From Pelecanus crispus (lineage: Eukaryota > Chordata > Aves > Pelecaniformes > Pelecanidae): a stretch of DNA of 64,000 bases. The position numbers and the translations under genes are program-made. The stretch covers positions 44,058,221-44,122,220 of the forward strand of contig NC_134643.1 in NCBI RefSeq assembly GCF_030463565.1. Direction: 5' to 3'. Positions 1 through 13,608 of this stretch are shown in pieces (position 1 is the stretch's first letter; every line of letters begins with the position of its first letter). The notes under the pieces were generated by a model, which made no database searches, was not told where the DNA came from, and was given only the letters and a program-made list of their open reading frames with translations.

Positions 1-3000
1 AGGTCATGAGCAGTGATAGCATTTGGAATGCACGGTGAACCGCACAGTGATGGCTTGTGGCAATGTCTGCAGCGCTGTGCATGTGCACTGCTTCCTCAGT
101 GAGTCTGCTGGAGAAGGAGCGAGCGATGTCTGACCCCTGACTGTGCAGTTTGGAGTTGGGCAGGACGTCTGCCCGTGCCCTGGCAAGGTCCATTGCTGTG
201 TTAGGAGGTTATCGGTGGAGGCCTGATTCAAGACCCACTGCGGTCTGTGGAGACTGCCACTGGCCTACCGAGATTTTCTCTTTGTGCTAGGGCATGCTAA
301 ATAACATGATATGCTTGTTAAAAAAAAGAAAAAAACAACCACCTTTTTGTGCTCGGCTAGTGCTGCTCATGTTGTTTGATGGCTGTAAATGTTCAGAAAG
401 TTACCGGCTATTTATGAGGCTATTGAAGGCTTCCCAAATGTAACAATACTGTTTCATTATTGTGAGCACTTATACAAGGTACAGGTTGGTTTTGCTTCAA
501 TTTGTTGCCATTTAAAGTTCCAATACCAGTAATCAATACCAGATGTCTTAAGTTACCAGCCAAACAAGAAGACTGGTGGATGGTTGAAAAGATTTGTAAT
601 ACCTCATGGGAAAGTTAATTGTTCAGATTATTCAGCAAATATTGCAAATTCACAGACAATTAGAAAATCTTTTGAATATTTTGTCATCATGAAAGATCTA
701 TGTCTATACAGAATATTATTTTAAATTAATATTTCAACCAACTCATGTTTAATTTATTCTGTGTAGCTGGCCTGGTTTTGTCCTATTGACAGAGGAAGTA
801 ATAAATGTATGAATGTATGTGCTCTGATTCCCCAATTCCCTATTTAATAAAATATATTAAAAAATTAAGAACAAGCTTTAAGGCACGTCCCACTGCGTGG
901 TTAGTTCTCTTAGAGAAGATTAGCAGACGTTATGGCATCCCAGTCCTAGCTGTGCTGGGATCTTGGCTGCCAGTTGCTGAAAGGCTGGGATCAACCCTCA
1001 CGTACACACAAGTCATTAAAAGATATAATTGTTGGTATTTTAAGTTGCCTAAATTAGGAGATGTCTTGATATTGCCTAAATTGGGAGATGTGCATGATAT
1101 TCATTAGGCCAAATCCATTGCTGACATGAAGCCATAGAAAGAAATGGTATAAATGCAACTGACTCTGATGATCTAGAAAGGCCTTTGGGGCAAGACTTCT
1201 TATTTCAAAATAAAAATATCAGCTATTCTCTTTTTTGTGTTTAAATGTCAAAGGATAGTGCAAATGAGATTCTTTGCATCAAACATTGTACCTGCAAACA
1301 ATCTAGGTAAGGTTTCTTTTCTTTGCTCTGCTTTAACGTGTCCTTTCCACCTCATGACTCCGGTGTGGCCAGCACTCTGTCCAGCAATATGTCAGACCGA
1401 AGGTACAGAAGAGAAATTTTAAATGCTTGAGTCTTTTTCTGATCATTTAAACACACTCTGATTTGAAATGCTGAACATTGTCAGATACTGATGTACTTTT
1501 GCTCAAAAATAAGCTGCAGCTTGTTATGTGATGAAGCCTCCTTGAGAACTTCTGTATGGAAGAAAATGGCTTGTACCCAAGCAGAGCACTGACACTTTGC
1601 TGGGATGTGTTGGCCTAATTTTTCTATGGACGAGAACGTGACCAGGTATAGCTGCAGAGAGGACAGGATCGTCTTCCTGGGGACAGCAGTTTTCCCTCTG
1701 TGTTCAGTTACAGAAGCTGGTTTGCGGGACAGAGCTGAAGAGCCAAGGTGTGTCTCTGGTTTCTGAAAGCTTCTGCCCAGATGGCACTGTGCAGTTGCAC
1801 ATTCAATGATGACTCAAATTTCTTAAAATACCTGAAAATCTGGGGTGGATGCTCTCCACATACTTGATCACAGATGTGTAGCTTACCTGTGGGACCAGCC
1901 AAGCTAGAGCCCAAATGTTTGAAACTGGTGCAAATGTTAGTAATTGGGTTTTTTTAATAGAAAATCCGTTATAAATGCAATGACTGAACTGGAGCGGTCA
2001 AAGTGCAATTGCATATTGGTCAACTTTGGGTCAACATTTGTCAACTTTAGTCTAATAATAGGAAAAAAAAACCAAAGAAAAACCCATAATAAAAACCACA
2101 GTTAAACAAAAACCTGGTTTTCATGCAGACAAATTCCACATCTACATCTGAATTCTCCTGTAGTCAGAAAGCAAGCAACCCAGAAAATGCTTATTCTTTC
2201 AAATATTAATGCTAAAAAACATGGATAGGTATAGTATCTCCATTCTTGCTAATTTATGTCCTTTTGTGCAATAAGATATTTTTAAATTACTCCCTTATGA
2301 CAACTTTATAGAAGAGCTATAATTTCTTTTCTCGCTGTGCTTTGCAAAGTCACATTACACCACAACATTTAAAGCATGGATAGAATCTAATAGTACTTCA
2401 TACAAAATGTACTTTTCAAGAACAGAAATAATAAATGCCCAGGAAATTGCTATTTTTTCTGTTACTGTCCATTAAACCTCTGGAAAGGGAAAAAATACAC
2501 TGCAAAGTTGCTAAAAGATCCACCAGCCCAATATCTTTTTTAAACACAGAGGAAACTTCAGGATACAGTGCTGTGATTCCTGCCAGTAGGAAATTTTGAA
2601 ACTAAGAAAATTTCATTTGGAAACCACTATTATAATTTGCAACTTTATTTATACTTTGCCTTTTATTCTGCAAAAAAAAATTTCTGTATTTTTGTCCTAG
2701 TATTAGATGTTCCATTTCAGGCCAGGCAGATGTTGTATGACCAAGACCTCAGTTGTCATTAGACTTATGAATCAGTCTTGCTGTAATAAGAAGCTCTAAA
2801 AGAAGTTAAGTAATCTGATATTCCTGCTATAGGAAATGAATATTCTTCCATATACTCGAAAACTTCTTTTTTTGTTGTGGAATGATAATATTCTGTTCTT
2901 TTCCTGATTTACATATTTTGGCCCTTCAGAATACCCTTCATCTTCCAATTAGTTTCCCCATTACATGTATAATTAAAGACAAATCAGATTATGGTAATTA

Positions 3001-6000
3001 GCATGTATTATAAGCCATTTTACTAATTTCTGAGGGCATATTCCTACAAGGGATAACATAGAAAATAGAAGGCTAATTAGGCCAAAATTACCTTTGCTAA
3101 TGAATCTAAGCAGTAGTTAAATCCTCTAACAAAAGAGACATTTTTGTGCTTTGGAGATTGAAGGTGTGATTCTCAGGAACTGACATTAGCAATAAATCCG
3201 TGGAGTTTCAAGAAGATCTACGAAGGGCTCAGCTCCAAAACACCTGAACAAATTCTCTGAAAATCTGCTGCCACTGGGTCTAACTGTGGTTGCTTAAGAC
3301 ATTCATTGTATTGTAGAAGTCTGAGGGGAGAAGAAAATACTGTGTGAAGTACAGATCTTCCCACCATTCTTGGGGCTCATGGGACAAAGGAGGAGGTCTG
3401 AGGAGCGAATGCCAAATTTTGCACGCGATGTGAGGGTATGGTCAGGCAAGAACGGCGGCACCCCGCCAGCAGGGTCGGTGAAGGCAGAGTGCGTGGCCAT
3501 GCACTTGCCCCTAGCCTATTGCCCAGACAAAGAGGCTAAGTGTTGCAGTGGATGAGGAGTTGATGCAGGGTCGTGGCCAAAGCATCAAAGGCAGAAACCC
3601 GCAGTGGAGGGATGCCAGCGCTTCTGTCTATGTTGTAAGTGCACCACTCCCTTATTTAACAAGAAAGTATACTGAATTTAGGAGCAGCTGTAACAGAAGA
3701 AAGCATCTCTAGGTGTTGAAGCACAAGCCCAGGGCTCGGGATACCCGAGGTGATTTGCAGCCACAGAGTGGGTACACAGCCTTTGAAGGTTGGTTAGTCC
3801 CAAACCTGTACATGCATATGAGTTCTTGACTCTCCTTTGAATTAGGAACCAAAATACCTCTGAGGGTATAGTGATCTCAGTATCCCTGTCCTGGAGGGAC
3901 ACCTATCTGTAAAAGGGAAAAAATAGTACTTTCTACTTCAGATATGCTAAGCGTGCTGAAGAAGGAGGAGTGGTTCAACAATACAAATGAAAGGGCATAA
4001 AAGAACCTAAAGTCCCCCAAATAAGGGCTGCTGGAGCTAGTGCAGGCACAGTCCTTGCCCAGGCTCAGATGCATAATGAAGTGGCACTCTTCACCAGAGG
4101 CTTCCTTCCCCCCTGGTTCTCCACTGGGATACGTATCTGTGTTTGGCCTGGAACAGAGTGCTTCTTCCCCTTGTTCTTCATTGGGATATCAGAGTTGAGC
4201 TGTTTCTGTTTTACAGCTCTATTTTCAGATGTTAATTACCTGCTGAAACTTTCAGCATCTGAGCTGAAGTTTTCCAGACCAGGTTTCTGCGCCGGATTAA
4301 TTTAATTTACATGTGTATGTAGCAAAGCACAGCTATTCTTGTAGACAGGGAAAATAATCTCCCTTCATCAGAAGGAAAAAAGAAGAAAGTGATAGATTGT
4401 TTTGAACAGCTCTGGTGTTGAAATGGGTGGGAGCAAGAAAAGACTGAAACACTATAGGAAAATAGTCCTTGGAGAGGCAACGAGCTTTTTGGTGTTCCAG
4501 TGAAGCTAGCCAAGCTTTGGGGATGATAGTTTCCATATGCACAACTGGATTTGCACAACTATTTCCCCATATTCTACATAAAATGAGGCAGTGCTGTGCG
4601 TGGTCTTATTGTTCTTTGTACACACTAAAATACCTCACTGGCAGGTGAGGTGGGCTGTACCTCCATTGCTCTGCAACATGTGAGGGTGTGGGAGGAGGGA
4701 ACACGTAGAAGGGAACAAGTTTTAACATGCAAAGCTGTCTGTTGGAGGTGATGGTTTTTGACATGTCCAATAGTTGGGTAGCTTTTTTCTTAAAAAAAAG
4801 AATAGGAAAAGACCTACTATTGCAGTCACTGACCATGTGTGTATGTGCATGTAGGCCGCTCTTAAATGAAACCTGGCTTAGCTGACTCCAGCCTACGTGC
4901 ATCAAGCTGTTGAGATTGAGGCAGTATACAGTATCAGAGAAAATGAACTATACATTTCAAGAGCAGTATTTATGGACTTAGAAAATGAAAGATCTGCAGA
5001 GAACAGAACTAGGCAAAAGGGGTAAAGGGATTTTTGGAGGAACAGAGGCATATAAGGGGCTTGTAGCTGTTTTTCAAGTCTATCTCTAGTACAAGGGCAG
5101 TGTTGATGGCAGGCCACCATCTCATCAAAGGACCTGGGAATCCCAAATAGACAAATGGGACTGGTTGTAAAGTACTGTTTAATAAAAGAAGCAGTTTTCA
5201 ATGACTGTCACTGGCAAAACAGTCTTGACTTGGGGAATTTTACTTAATTTTTTGGCAAATTAACATAAATTTTTAATTACTGATTTGGATATTAAGAAAA
5301 AGAAGACAATTAAACAAACACTTAGGGAAACACTTTTCCTCCCCACTGCCCAGACTCAGCTTAAGTCAGACACCTCCCAAGCCTCAGCTTCCCTTGTTTC
5401 CACCAGCCCTCACACTCAGTCCTTCCCAGCTCCTCCGGTGAGGCAATGGGCAGAGCTGCATGGTGGATCTGCTCATAAGGATTTCCTTCAACTGCTCCTT
5501 CCTTCTCACTTGTTTTCCTCTGTCCACCAGCTGCAGGGGGGTCCCTGCCCTGGCATGGGTCATGCATGGCCACAGTCACTCTGAGGCACCTCCTCTGGCA
5601 CAGAGCGGCTCCTCCCAAGAGTGCATCTCCAGCCATGTCCCCAGCAATGTCCTCCCATGTGTCTCTTCTGCCTCCTCTCAGGTATCTCCCCCCGCTCTGT
5701 CTCCTGTCCCTTTCCTTAGCCGTGCCAGAGGTGGGCACCGGGGATACCTGGGTGGCTGGGGTTCTGCCTCGTGCCCAATACAATGAAAGAACTCATGAAA
5801 CCTGTTGAGTCAAAGGTGAACAAGAACCAATTTTCCTGGAGGGCAGGGTGGCCCAGGGTCCTAGTGGCAGCTGAGCAAGCCACAGGCACCTCTGTGTTAG
5901 GGAGACCTTGGGGCACCAGCAGCTGGTGGGTGCTGCCAAGGAGGGAAGGACAAGGTACCAGATGCACACAGTAGGTGCAGAAGAAATGGAAGGGAGGTCA

Positions 6001-9000
6001 GAGCTGAGTGCATGAATTACTTGGCCATGCTTTGGAAAGAGGAGGTGCTATCCATTATGCACAGGGAGCGGTGTGTCTGAGAGCGGGGTGAACACCCCTG
6101 CCCAGACAGCCAGCTGCAGCGGGGGCTCGGGCTGGCAGTCTGTCTCCAGGAGCCTGCAGGAAGACATCCACGCCCAGGAGGAGTGTTGGGGTTAGGTTAT
6201 ATTACGCCCTTCCTTTAAACATTTCCTTTTGGCTACCTCAGGTTTCTGCCTCTTACCCTTCAATGCTGGCATAGTCAAGGACCATAAATCCCTCTCTGGG
6301 AAGCAGCCAGCTGAAAGCTGGTCACCGCCGCAGCAGCTCTTTTTGTGGCTTTAGGTCTGTTTGCCTGTTCAAAAGATGCTACTGGCAGCTCTGCTCCACA
6401 TACGGCTGCTCACATGTCCAGTTTTTGTGGGAAAAAAGCTAAATCCCAGCCAGAATTAGGTAAATGTTGTTATGCATACTATTACTGGGCAGGGACTAAG
6501 GGGCTATCAAAGACACCAGCTGAGAGACTCCTGGGGATGTAAAACAAAGTTGCCTGAAGTAGGTTATTGTCTTATATCCTAGGTGTTAAATGGATGGGTT
6601 CCCTTCCATTTTCCCTGGCTGTTGTTGCCACTCAGCACCTGTGCTTCCTCTTCAACACAAGGTCTTCCTATGGGCTTGTACAACGGTTTGTCTGCTGGTG
6701 CCTGTGAGCTCGGTGGTAGCCCTTCGGCAGTGATGTGAAACAGTCATGAATCACAGCTCAGGCTGAATCCCCAGAGCAGCTCTCACTGCTCTCCTGCACT
6801 GGGTGTAAAGCCTTGCCACCAAAATTACCCTCTCCGCTTGGAGAAGACCTGCTTTGAGGCCTGGTCTGGCCAGCATGAGTGGAGCAGCTAGAGACCTTCT
6901 AACACATGCAGTCCCCAACCTTTCCTACCCCTGCCTGACTGTGCCAGGGGTTGCCGTTGTTTGATTGATCTTTCTCTTTGTCCTTGTCCTCTGAGGTGGA
7001 CACCCCTCAGAAAGGAGTCCTTGAACTTGAGGTAACTGGACTTGTTCACGCTCACTGTCCGTAGCCATCACTGCACCACATACTTCATCTTGTTACAACA
7101 TTTGCTTAACCTCAGGAAGGTTTTCTGTTAAGGCAAGCCCTAGGAGATAGCGTAATTAAGCTCAAATGAGTGCAATTTTTATTGCCTTGGGAAGAAAGGT
7201 TTCCTGCAACATAACATGCAACAATTTATAACACTTTTCTTCCCTGTGGCACTTAGAGAATATGTAAGCGCAAAGAGTTGCAGCCAAATATAGAATTCAA
7301 GACACAACGAACTTTAATTAATTTTCTGGAAGAATTTATCGTGGGGGAATCAGTGGGAGGTGAGAAGCAGAGCTTTTCCCTGTATTTCATTTTCCTTAGC
7401 TGTATGTGACAGTAGCTGTCTCTCAGCGTGACTCTTTCGCATAAGCATGCTCAGATACAGCTGGAAGCTGGCTAGACTGTGATGGATGGTGCCAAACCTC
7501 TATTGTTTGGCTGAAGATGGGTATTTTGGAGTCGTTTTGCTGTAAAAACAACTATCCTCCAAACTTTCTGTTCTCTCTGAAGTCCAGGAAAAGTTCCCAG
7601 TGAGGCAGGAATCATGGGAAAGTTAGCGATGTAATGAGTGTAAATCTACCATTACTCTGAGATAATTTCTTTAGGCTGAAAGGTGAAAAAACTCAGAAAC
7701 ATTTCCATGCCTGGGTAAGTATTACTGATGAGCCATGGCTAGAACATCATGCTCCAGGACAGACCTTTCACCGAAGAGCAGACAGACGCTGCCGGGGTTG
7801 CATACGATCACAGCCGGCTGAGAGATCCAGCTAGGCTTAGACTAGAAATGTTGGCTGTAACAGGAATGTTGGCTGGGGCAGAGGCATGTGTTTTAATACA
7901 GAAGATCCGCGCCAGCAGCAGCCGTAGTGTAGATGCAGTCATACTAACAAAAAGTGCTCTTGCCAGCACAGCGTATACAAAGTATAACAGCAACAGAGTC
8001 TCCCATTCCAGCTCTTGGCATCTACTTGGGGAATTGAACTAGAAGCGTCTGCTGTGCAAGCTGAAGAGCTGAGGCCTCGGAGGCAGCGTTATCCTCACTG
8101 GACTGGGCATAACACGCCTGCCAGGGGATGGTGGCTACTGCCACTGCTCCGAGCACAGCCCCAGAAATCAGCGGTTCCCGCTGGTGGAGCAGCTTCCACC
8201 TTCAAACAGGGACAGGCTTCGGGTGCAGAAGGAGCTGGTTCCTCCTGTGCACTGGGGATTGCATGGGTGTACCTGTACCGGTGTCTGGTTTCCGAGAGCT
8301 CAAATCAGGGCTAATCCCCATCATTGATAAGTCCTTATAAAAATCCTGCTAAGAGCAGTAAATCTTGCTAAACAGCCACTTGGCAAAAATTACAACCAGC
8401 TGGCTCAAGCAGGCTAAGCTAGCTGGTACTGACAATTTCTTCAAACTGAGCACCCTCAAGGCCCTGCAAAATGCACCCACATCGATATGGTCCTGGGGCC
8501 AGCATAGTGCGAAAGCCAAAGGGATCTCAGGGAGATGAGATTTCGGCTTTGCTTGGGAACGAGATACCCCATGACAACAGCTTACCTTGTTAGAGACTAG
8601 CAGGTGCCAGTGGGAGGGAATTTACGTTCACTAGACAAATGCAAATACCACTGAGGAGATTAAACTTGTAAGAGTCTTATGGAAAATAAACATCCTCGTT
8701 AGGGAGAGAGGCTGGAGAACCAGCGTTAAGTATAACCATTGGGTACTTAAACCACAGCAAAGGGTGTTAATAGATAACTTGATACCCAAAGTGCTGAAGA
8801 AAACCTCAAAAGTCCATTTGAAAGGGGTTACAGAAACTCTGTCTGTGTGTCAGATAAGGAAGGAGGCCAACAAACACAGCTCTGTTGAAGGCACTGGGTG
8901 TGATTTAAGAGACAGGAAGATGATCTGAAAAGCTGTTAAGGCTGCGGGAGACCCTGCTTCCAAGGGTAATGGGATTCTGATTTTCCCTACCTGAGGTGCA

Positions 9001-10324
9001 GGATACAAGCAAGGCAAAAGGATTTTATTCTTAATGAAAAAGTAACAATTTAAGTAGAAAGAAGCAGAGGCAGAGCCCTTATTTCTATTATACTCAGTCA
9101 TTTTTCTGGCTAAAGCATATGCTTTTGGGAAGGGGGAGGATGATAGGGCAGAGAGAAAGTCCTGCCAGACCTTTATTTGAGAAGCTCACACACACACAAA
9201 GAAAAAAAAAAGGCATTTTGTATCCTTACATGTATCCTTACAGATTATGGAGTAATAAAAGACTGAACTACCTAGACAGCAGGACATGGACACTGCCAGG
9301 ACACTGATACTTTCAGATACTGGAAAAATTAGTTCCCTGACATAACAACCTCCCTGAGATTGTATCTGGCCTATGATCAAATCAAGTCTTTGCACACCAG
9401 GCCTAGATGATTATGGCCTTCCCCTCCCAAGAGAGGATAAGTTCTTGCTCCTTTTTGTACCAAGGATCTTTTTTTCTTGTATGCATTACAAGTAAATGCA
9501 TGTTCTAGTATGTATCCTTTCAAAAATGTGATTTAATATAGTATAGGAGGCCTGATTCTGCATCACCTCAGTGCTTGAAATCAGAGGGAAACAAAAATGA
9601 ATAAACAACTGCAATGACTTTTTGGGTTTCCTAGCTTTTTCACTTATTTATTCTGTTAACTTTGTACAAGTGGAAATGACTATAGAATGTGCAAGGCCCC
9701 AAAAACTGCAGCTCAATAAGATGTCAGTGTAACATCTTCATAGGTCTCTATACTCCAGCTTTGCTCTAAAAATAAACATTTCATTATGTAAGGTCCTGAC
9801 TGTGCTATGGCTCGTCTTTGTCATTCTTCTTCATTGCACAAAAATGAGCTTTGCAGATGTAGCAGGAAATCCAATTTCTTCGACAGTATCAGAAGACAGA
9901 AGCAGACAGATATAGAGCTGAATTCATTCTACCCATGAAGGTACAATGGGCTTGTTTAGATAACAAACAGATGACGTTATTAAAAAATGATATGTTTTAA
10001 AAGTGGTTCCATGTCTTAGCATCCAGGATGAAAGTTGAGAAACCTTTCTAGTTCCTGAACTTCTGAAAAGCATCTAGGTGAGCTCACAGAGGGGATTTCA
10101 ATGATCCAGGCATCTGTCAGAAGGGCAACTTGGTATTGTGCAGGCAATTCAGGCAGATGCTAGAGTACTAGTGACAATTTTATAGTGTAAATTGTGAAAA
10201 TGTCCATGGAGGCAGTGCTTTCTTGATGTGTTGTTCAAAGGAAGGAAAGAATCGGGGTCAAATTTTTACTTTCATTAAAAAATAATCTAGCCACCAAGCC
10301 AGGAAACATGAAATTAATTGTTAC
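1..10324. other. Intergenic DNA, no gene recognised
   Basis: AT-rich single-copy-looking sequence with only small ORFs. A GC-richer block at about 5380-5960 holds overlapping short ORFs on both strands that match no family I know. Minor items are a 27-bp imperfect tandem pair at 1045-1099 and a triple GTCAAC repeat at 2019-2050. Confidence 0.7.
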
Positions 10325-10432
10325 TCTACCCTTAATTGGTTTAGTGGTGCACTTGGTAGTGTTAAGTTAATGGTTGGGCTTGATGATCTTAAAGGTCTTT
10401 TCCAACCTAATCAATTCTATGATTCTATGAAA
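10325..10432 (+). mobile_element. CR1 LINE 3' fragment
   Basis: A short 5'-truncated CR1 tail contains TTGGTTTAGTGGTGCACTTG and GATGATCTTAAAGGTCTTTT, and ends in ATTCTATGATTCTATGA. It is the same subfamily as the 17.0-kb copy and carries no coding content. Confidence 0.9.
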
Positions 10433-10749
10433 TGTGGCAGATGGTGGAGTTCAGAATCCAGAGGAGAGATAGGAATGTGAGTGGTAGAGTCAGGACTGGA
10501 TTTTAGGAGAGTGGACTTCAGCTCAGTGAGAGATTTGCTAGGTAGCATCCCTTGGAAAGTGCCATGAATGGGAAGAAGGCTGATTTTCAAAGAAAAAATA
10601 AGAGTGCTCAGGCACAAACCAGCAAGGTTTGTGCAGAAAGACTGGGTGTTGCAGCAAAAGGCCAGCATGGTGAATTGGGGAGTTTCTTGATGAACTACAA
10701 CACAAAAAGGAGCGTACCAGGTGGTTATATGAGAGCAGGCAGCAAAGGG

Positions 10750-12056
10750 TGGTATGAAACCATAGCTTGGGTATGTACACACAAAATCAGGAAGGTCAAA
10801 GCCCTGGAGCTGATCTTAAGGATACCAAGAATTCCACAGGTACGCAAAAGTGCATGTGGGTCTGTTGGAGGAGACAAGTTAGTGTTGGACAATATGGAAA
10901 AGGCTGAGAAATTCCAATAACTTTTTTTTGCTTTGGCTTTCACAAGCAAAACTTGCTCCCAGACTACTGTGTATATCAGCACAATTTGGAGACTGGAGGG
11001 ACAGGCAACAGTGGGGGAACAATGCAGTAGGCACTACTTGGAGACCCTGGATGCATTCAGATCTATGGGGCTGGATGAGATTTTCCCAAGAGTGCTGAAA
11101 GAATTGCCTTATATGATTTCATAGCGTGTTGCCTGTTATCTCTGACAAATCATGGTGATTGGGAGAACTCTGTGACAACAGGAAAAAGACTAGCAGTAGG
11201 TCCTTAAGTAATGCAAAAGAGAGGACCCAGGGAACTTCACTGCAGTGAAGCCAGTCAGCTTCACCTTGGTTCCTGGGAAGATCATGGCACATGTCTTCTT
11301 GGGATCCATTCACAGACATGTGATGGGTAAGAAGGTAGTCAGAAATAGTCAGCAAGAATTGCCTTCTACAGCAGTGTGACTGTCTGTGGGGAGAAGTTGA
11401 GGACCATGAATGTAATACGCCTTGACTTTATTAATGATTTTGATGCCATCACCCACAGCATTCTCATTTGGAAGCTGAAGAAGCATGGGCTGGAGAAACA
11501 AACTGTTAGATGGACTGAACCTCTGGGCTCAAAGGGTGGCTCACATTTGCTTGGTGGTCATTTATGAGAGGAATACTGCAGGGGTTGTTTAACATCTTCA
11601 TCAACAACCTGAGTGGTAACAGAGAATGAATGATCAGCAAATTTGTAGAAGATACTTAGTTAGAATAAGAGTCTGACAAGATGAGTGGCAGAGCTTCAAT
11701 CCAAAGGACCTTTGCTAAACAGGAGGACTAGGCCAACCTAAATGGCTTGAATGGTTTAACAAGGAGAAATGTAAAGTTTTGCACCTGTGGCAGAATAACC
11801 CCATGCATCAGCACAGGCTGGGAAGTGACTGGCTAGTGGTAGCCCTGCTAAAAAAGCCCTGGGTATTTATAGTGGATGGGTGGTGACAGGGCACTCTCAC
11901 TGCAAATAAGGCAGCCCATACACTGGGCTACATTAGGAAGAGCCTAATGTAGCTCACCATTATGAAGAACCTTGAGATGGCAACAGTCCTGCTTTGAGCA
12001 GGATGTTGGAATAGATGACCTTTCAAGGTATATTCCAACCTACATTTCCATGATCA
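10750..12056 (+). mobile_element. Old CR1 LINE fragment covering reverse transcriptase, decayed
   Basis: Broken frames still show CR1 ORF2 landmarks in order: FFALAFTSKTCSQ (about 10925), MGLDEIFPRVLKELP (about 11068), RLDFINDFDAITHSILIWKL (about 11420), then HGLEKQTVRW, and FNKEKCKVLHLWQNNPMHQH (about 11757). A worn CR1 tail follows at about 12010-12056. Stops and frameshifts are frequent, and a stretch before the tail is deleted. The 5' limit is uncertain. It is older than the other copies. Confidence 0.85.
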
Positions 12057-13038
12057 GCTTCAGTCTCAATAGCAGCTTAGCAGCTGAATAACTTAATGTT
12101 TTTTCCTCAGAAAATATGGATGAAAGGCTCCACTGATCTATGTATATATCAGTGTCAGCTTGAGCCAGTACTTTAATTTTCCATACAGAGCCATCTGCCT
12201 CCCCAGACAAGAACACTTACTGTGAAATCGTAAGGTGGGCAGAAGGTTATGAAGATGGTGTGTGAAAGTTGGGAGTTTGGTCAGTTATGCTCCTACCCTG
12301 GATATTTCTGGCTGGCTTAAAACTATTTGCTATATAGCTTAGTAAAGTGATGCTGATTATTATGAATTTTGATAGCTGGGAGGGACTGACTAATAGTCCT
12401 TTCTTGTTTTCATTACTGACCTGTATAATTGCAGTTAATAAAAGCAATGATTTCTTAAAATGCACTTTGTGTATTGCAGCTGTCCTCAGGCAAGAGGACA
12501 GCATATCTGGTTAAACACTCGGACTTTAGAGCAATAGCAGAAGGTCTGATATTCTCCTCTGAATCATGTAAGAGGAGAAAGAAGCATATCCCTTCCTGAG
12601 GACAGGGGTTTGAAATTATATTCTCCATCTTGCTCTAGTTTCCTCAAACCCTTTTGGTACACTCATCTATACACCCACTCTTTTTCTAAATTGAAAAGGG
12701 AATGGTTAGTGCTTTTGGGGATTAGTGACTTGAGCAGAGCCACTGGGATGAGATCAAAGTCTCGTGGGAAAATGATGAGCTAGCCTTTCTCCAAGTAAAA
12801 ACACAGCAGCAACCCTCCCAGGGTTCTGTTGTTGAAAGTGGCATGAACACTTTCACTCAGATTCATTCCATCACATCATAGGCACTTAACAAGGCACCTA
12901 AATTAAGAATCTCTTTGTCTTAAGCTCTCTTATTGCTGTAGACAAGGAACTCGGGAACGCAATTTAGTCCTCCTACAAGCTGAATTATGCTTTCAGGGTG
13001 CCTGTCTCTGGACACTAAGGAAGCCGTGGGTGACTAAT

Positions 13039-13603
13039 TGTCCTGGTTTCGGCTGGGATAGTTAATTTTCTTCCTAGTAGCAGGCACAGTGCTGTGCTTT
13101 GGATTTAGTAGGAGAAGAATGTTGGTAACACACTGATGTTTTAGTTGGTGCTAAGTACTGCTTATGCTAGTCAAGGACTTTTCAGCTTCCCATGCTCTGC
13201 CAGGTGCACAAGAAACTGGGAGGGGGCACAGCCAGAAGAGTTGATCCAAACTGACTAAAAGGCTATTCCATACCATACGACGTCATGCTCAGTATGGAAA
13301 CTGGGGGGGTTGGCCAGGGAGCAGCGATCGCTGCTCAGGAGCTGTCTGGGTATGGGTCGGCGGGTGGTGAGCAATTGCATTGTGCATCACTTGCTTTGTA
13401 TATTGTTATTATTATTATCATTATTATATTATTATTACTGTCATTACTATTTTACTTTATTTCAATGATTAAACTGTTCTTATCTCAACCCAGGAGTTTT
13501 CTCACTCTTACTCCTCCGATTCTCTCCCCCATCCCATCGGGGCAGGGGGAGTGAGTGAGCAGCTGCGTGGTGCTTAGTTGCTGGCTGGGGCTAAACCAGG
13601 ACA
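13039..13603 (+). mobile_element. Solo LTR of an ERVL-type endogenous retrovirus
   Basis: A 565-bp element starts TGTCCTGGTTT and ends AAACCAGGACA, a perfect 11-bp terminal inverted repeat with TG...CA ends. It is flanked by the 5-bp direct repeat CTAAT at 13034-13038 and 13604-13608. A 5-bp duplication and this LTR start fit avian ERVL elements. An ATTAAA signal at 13468-13473 sets the plus orientation, and an ATT-rich tract lies at 13403-13440. No internal retroviral genes are present, so it arose by LTR-LTR recombination. Confidence 0.9.
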
Positions 13604-13608
13604 CTAAT

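Noticed and set aside
5361..5967. Overlapping ORFs in a GC-richer block as a possible gene or repeat
   Set aside because: ORFs overlap on both strands with no domain, splice pattern or repeat end that I can identify. A resemblance to a common avian repeat was too vague to call.
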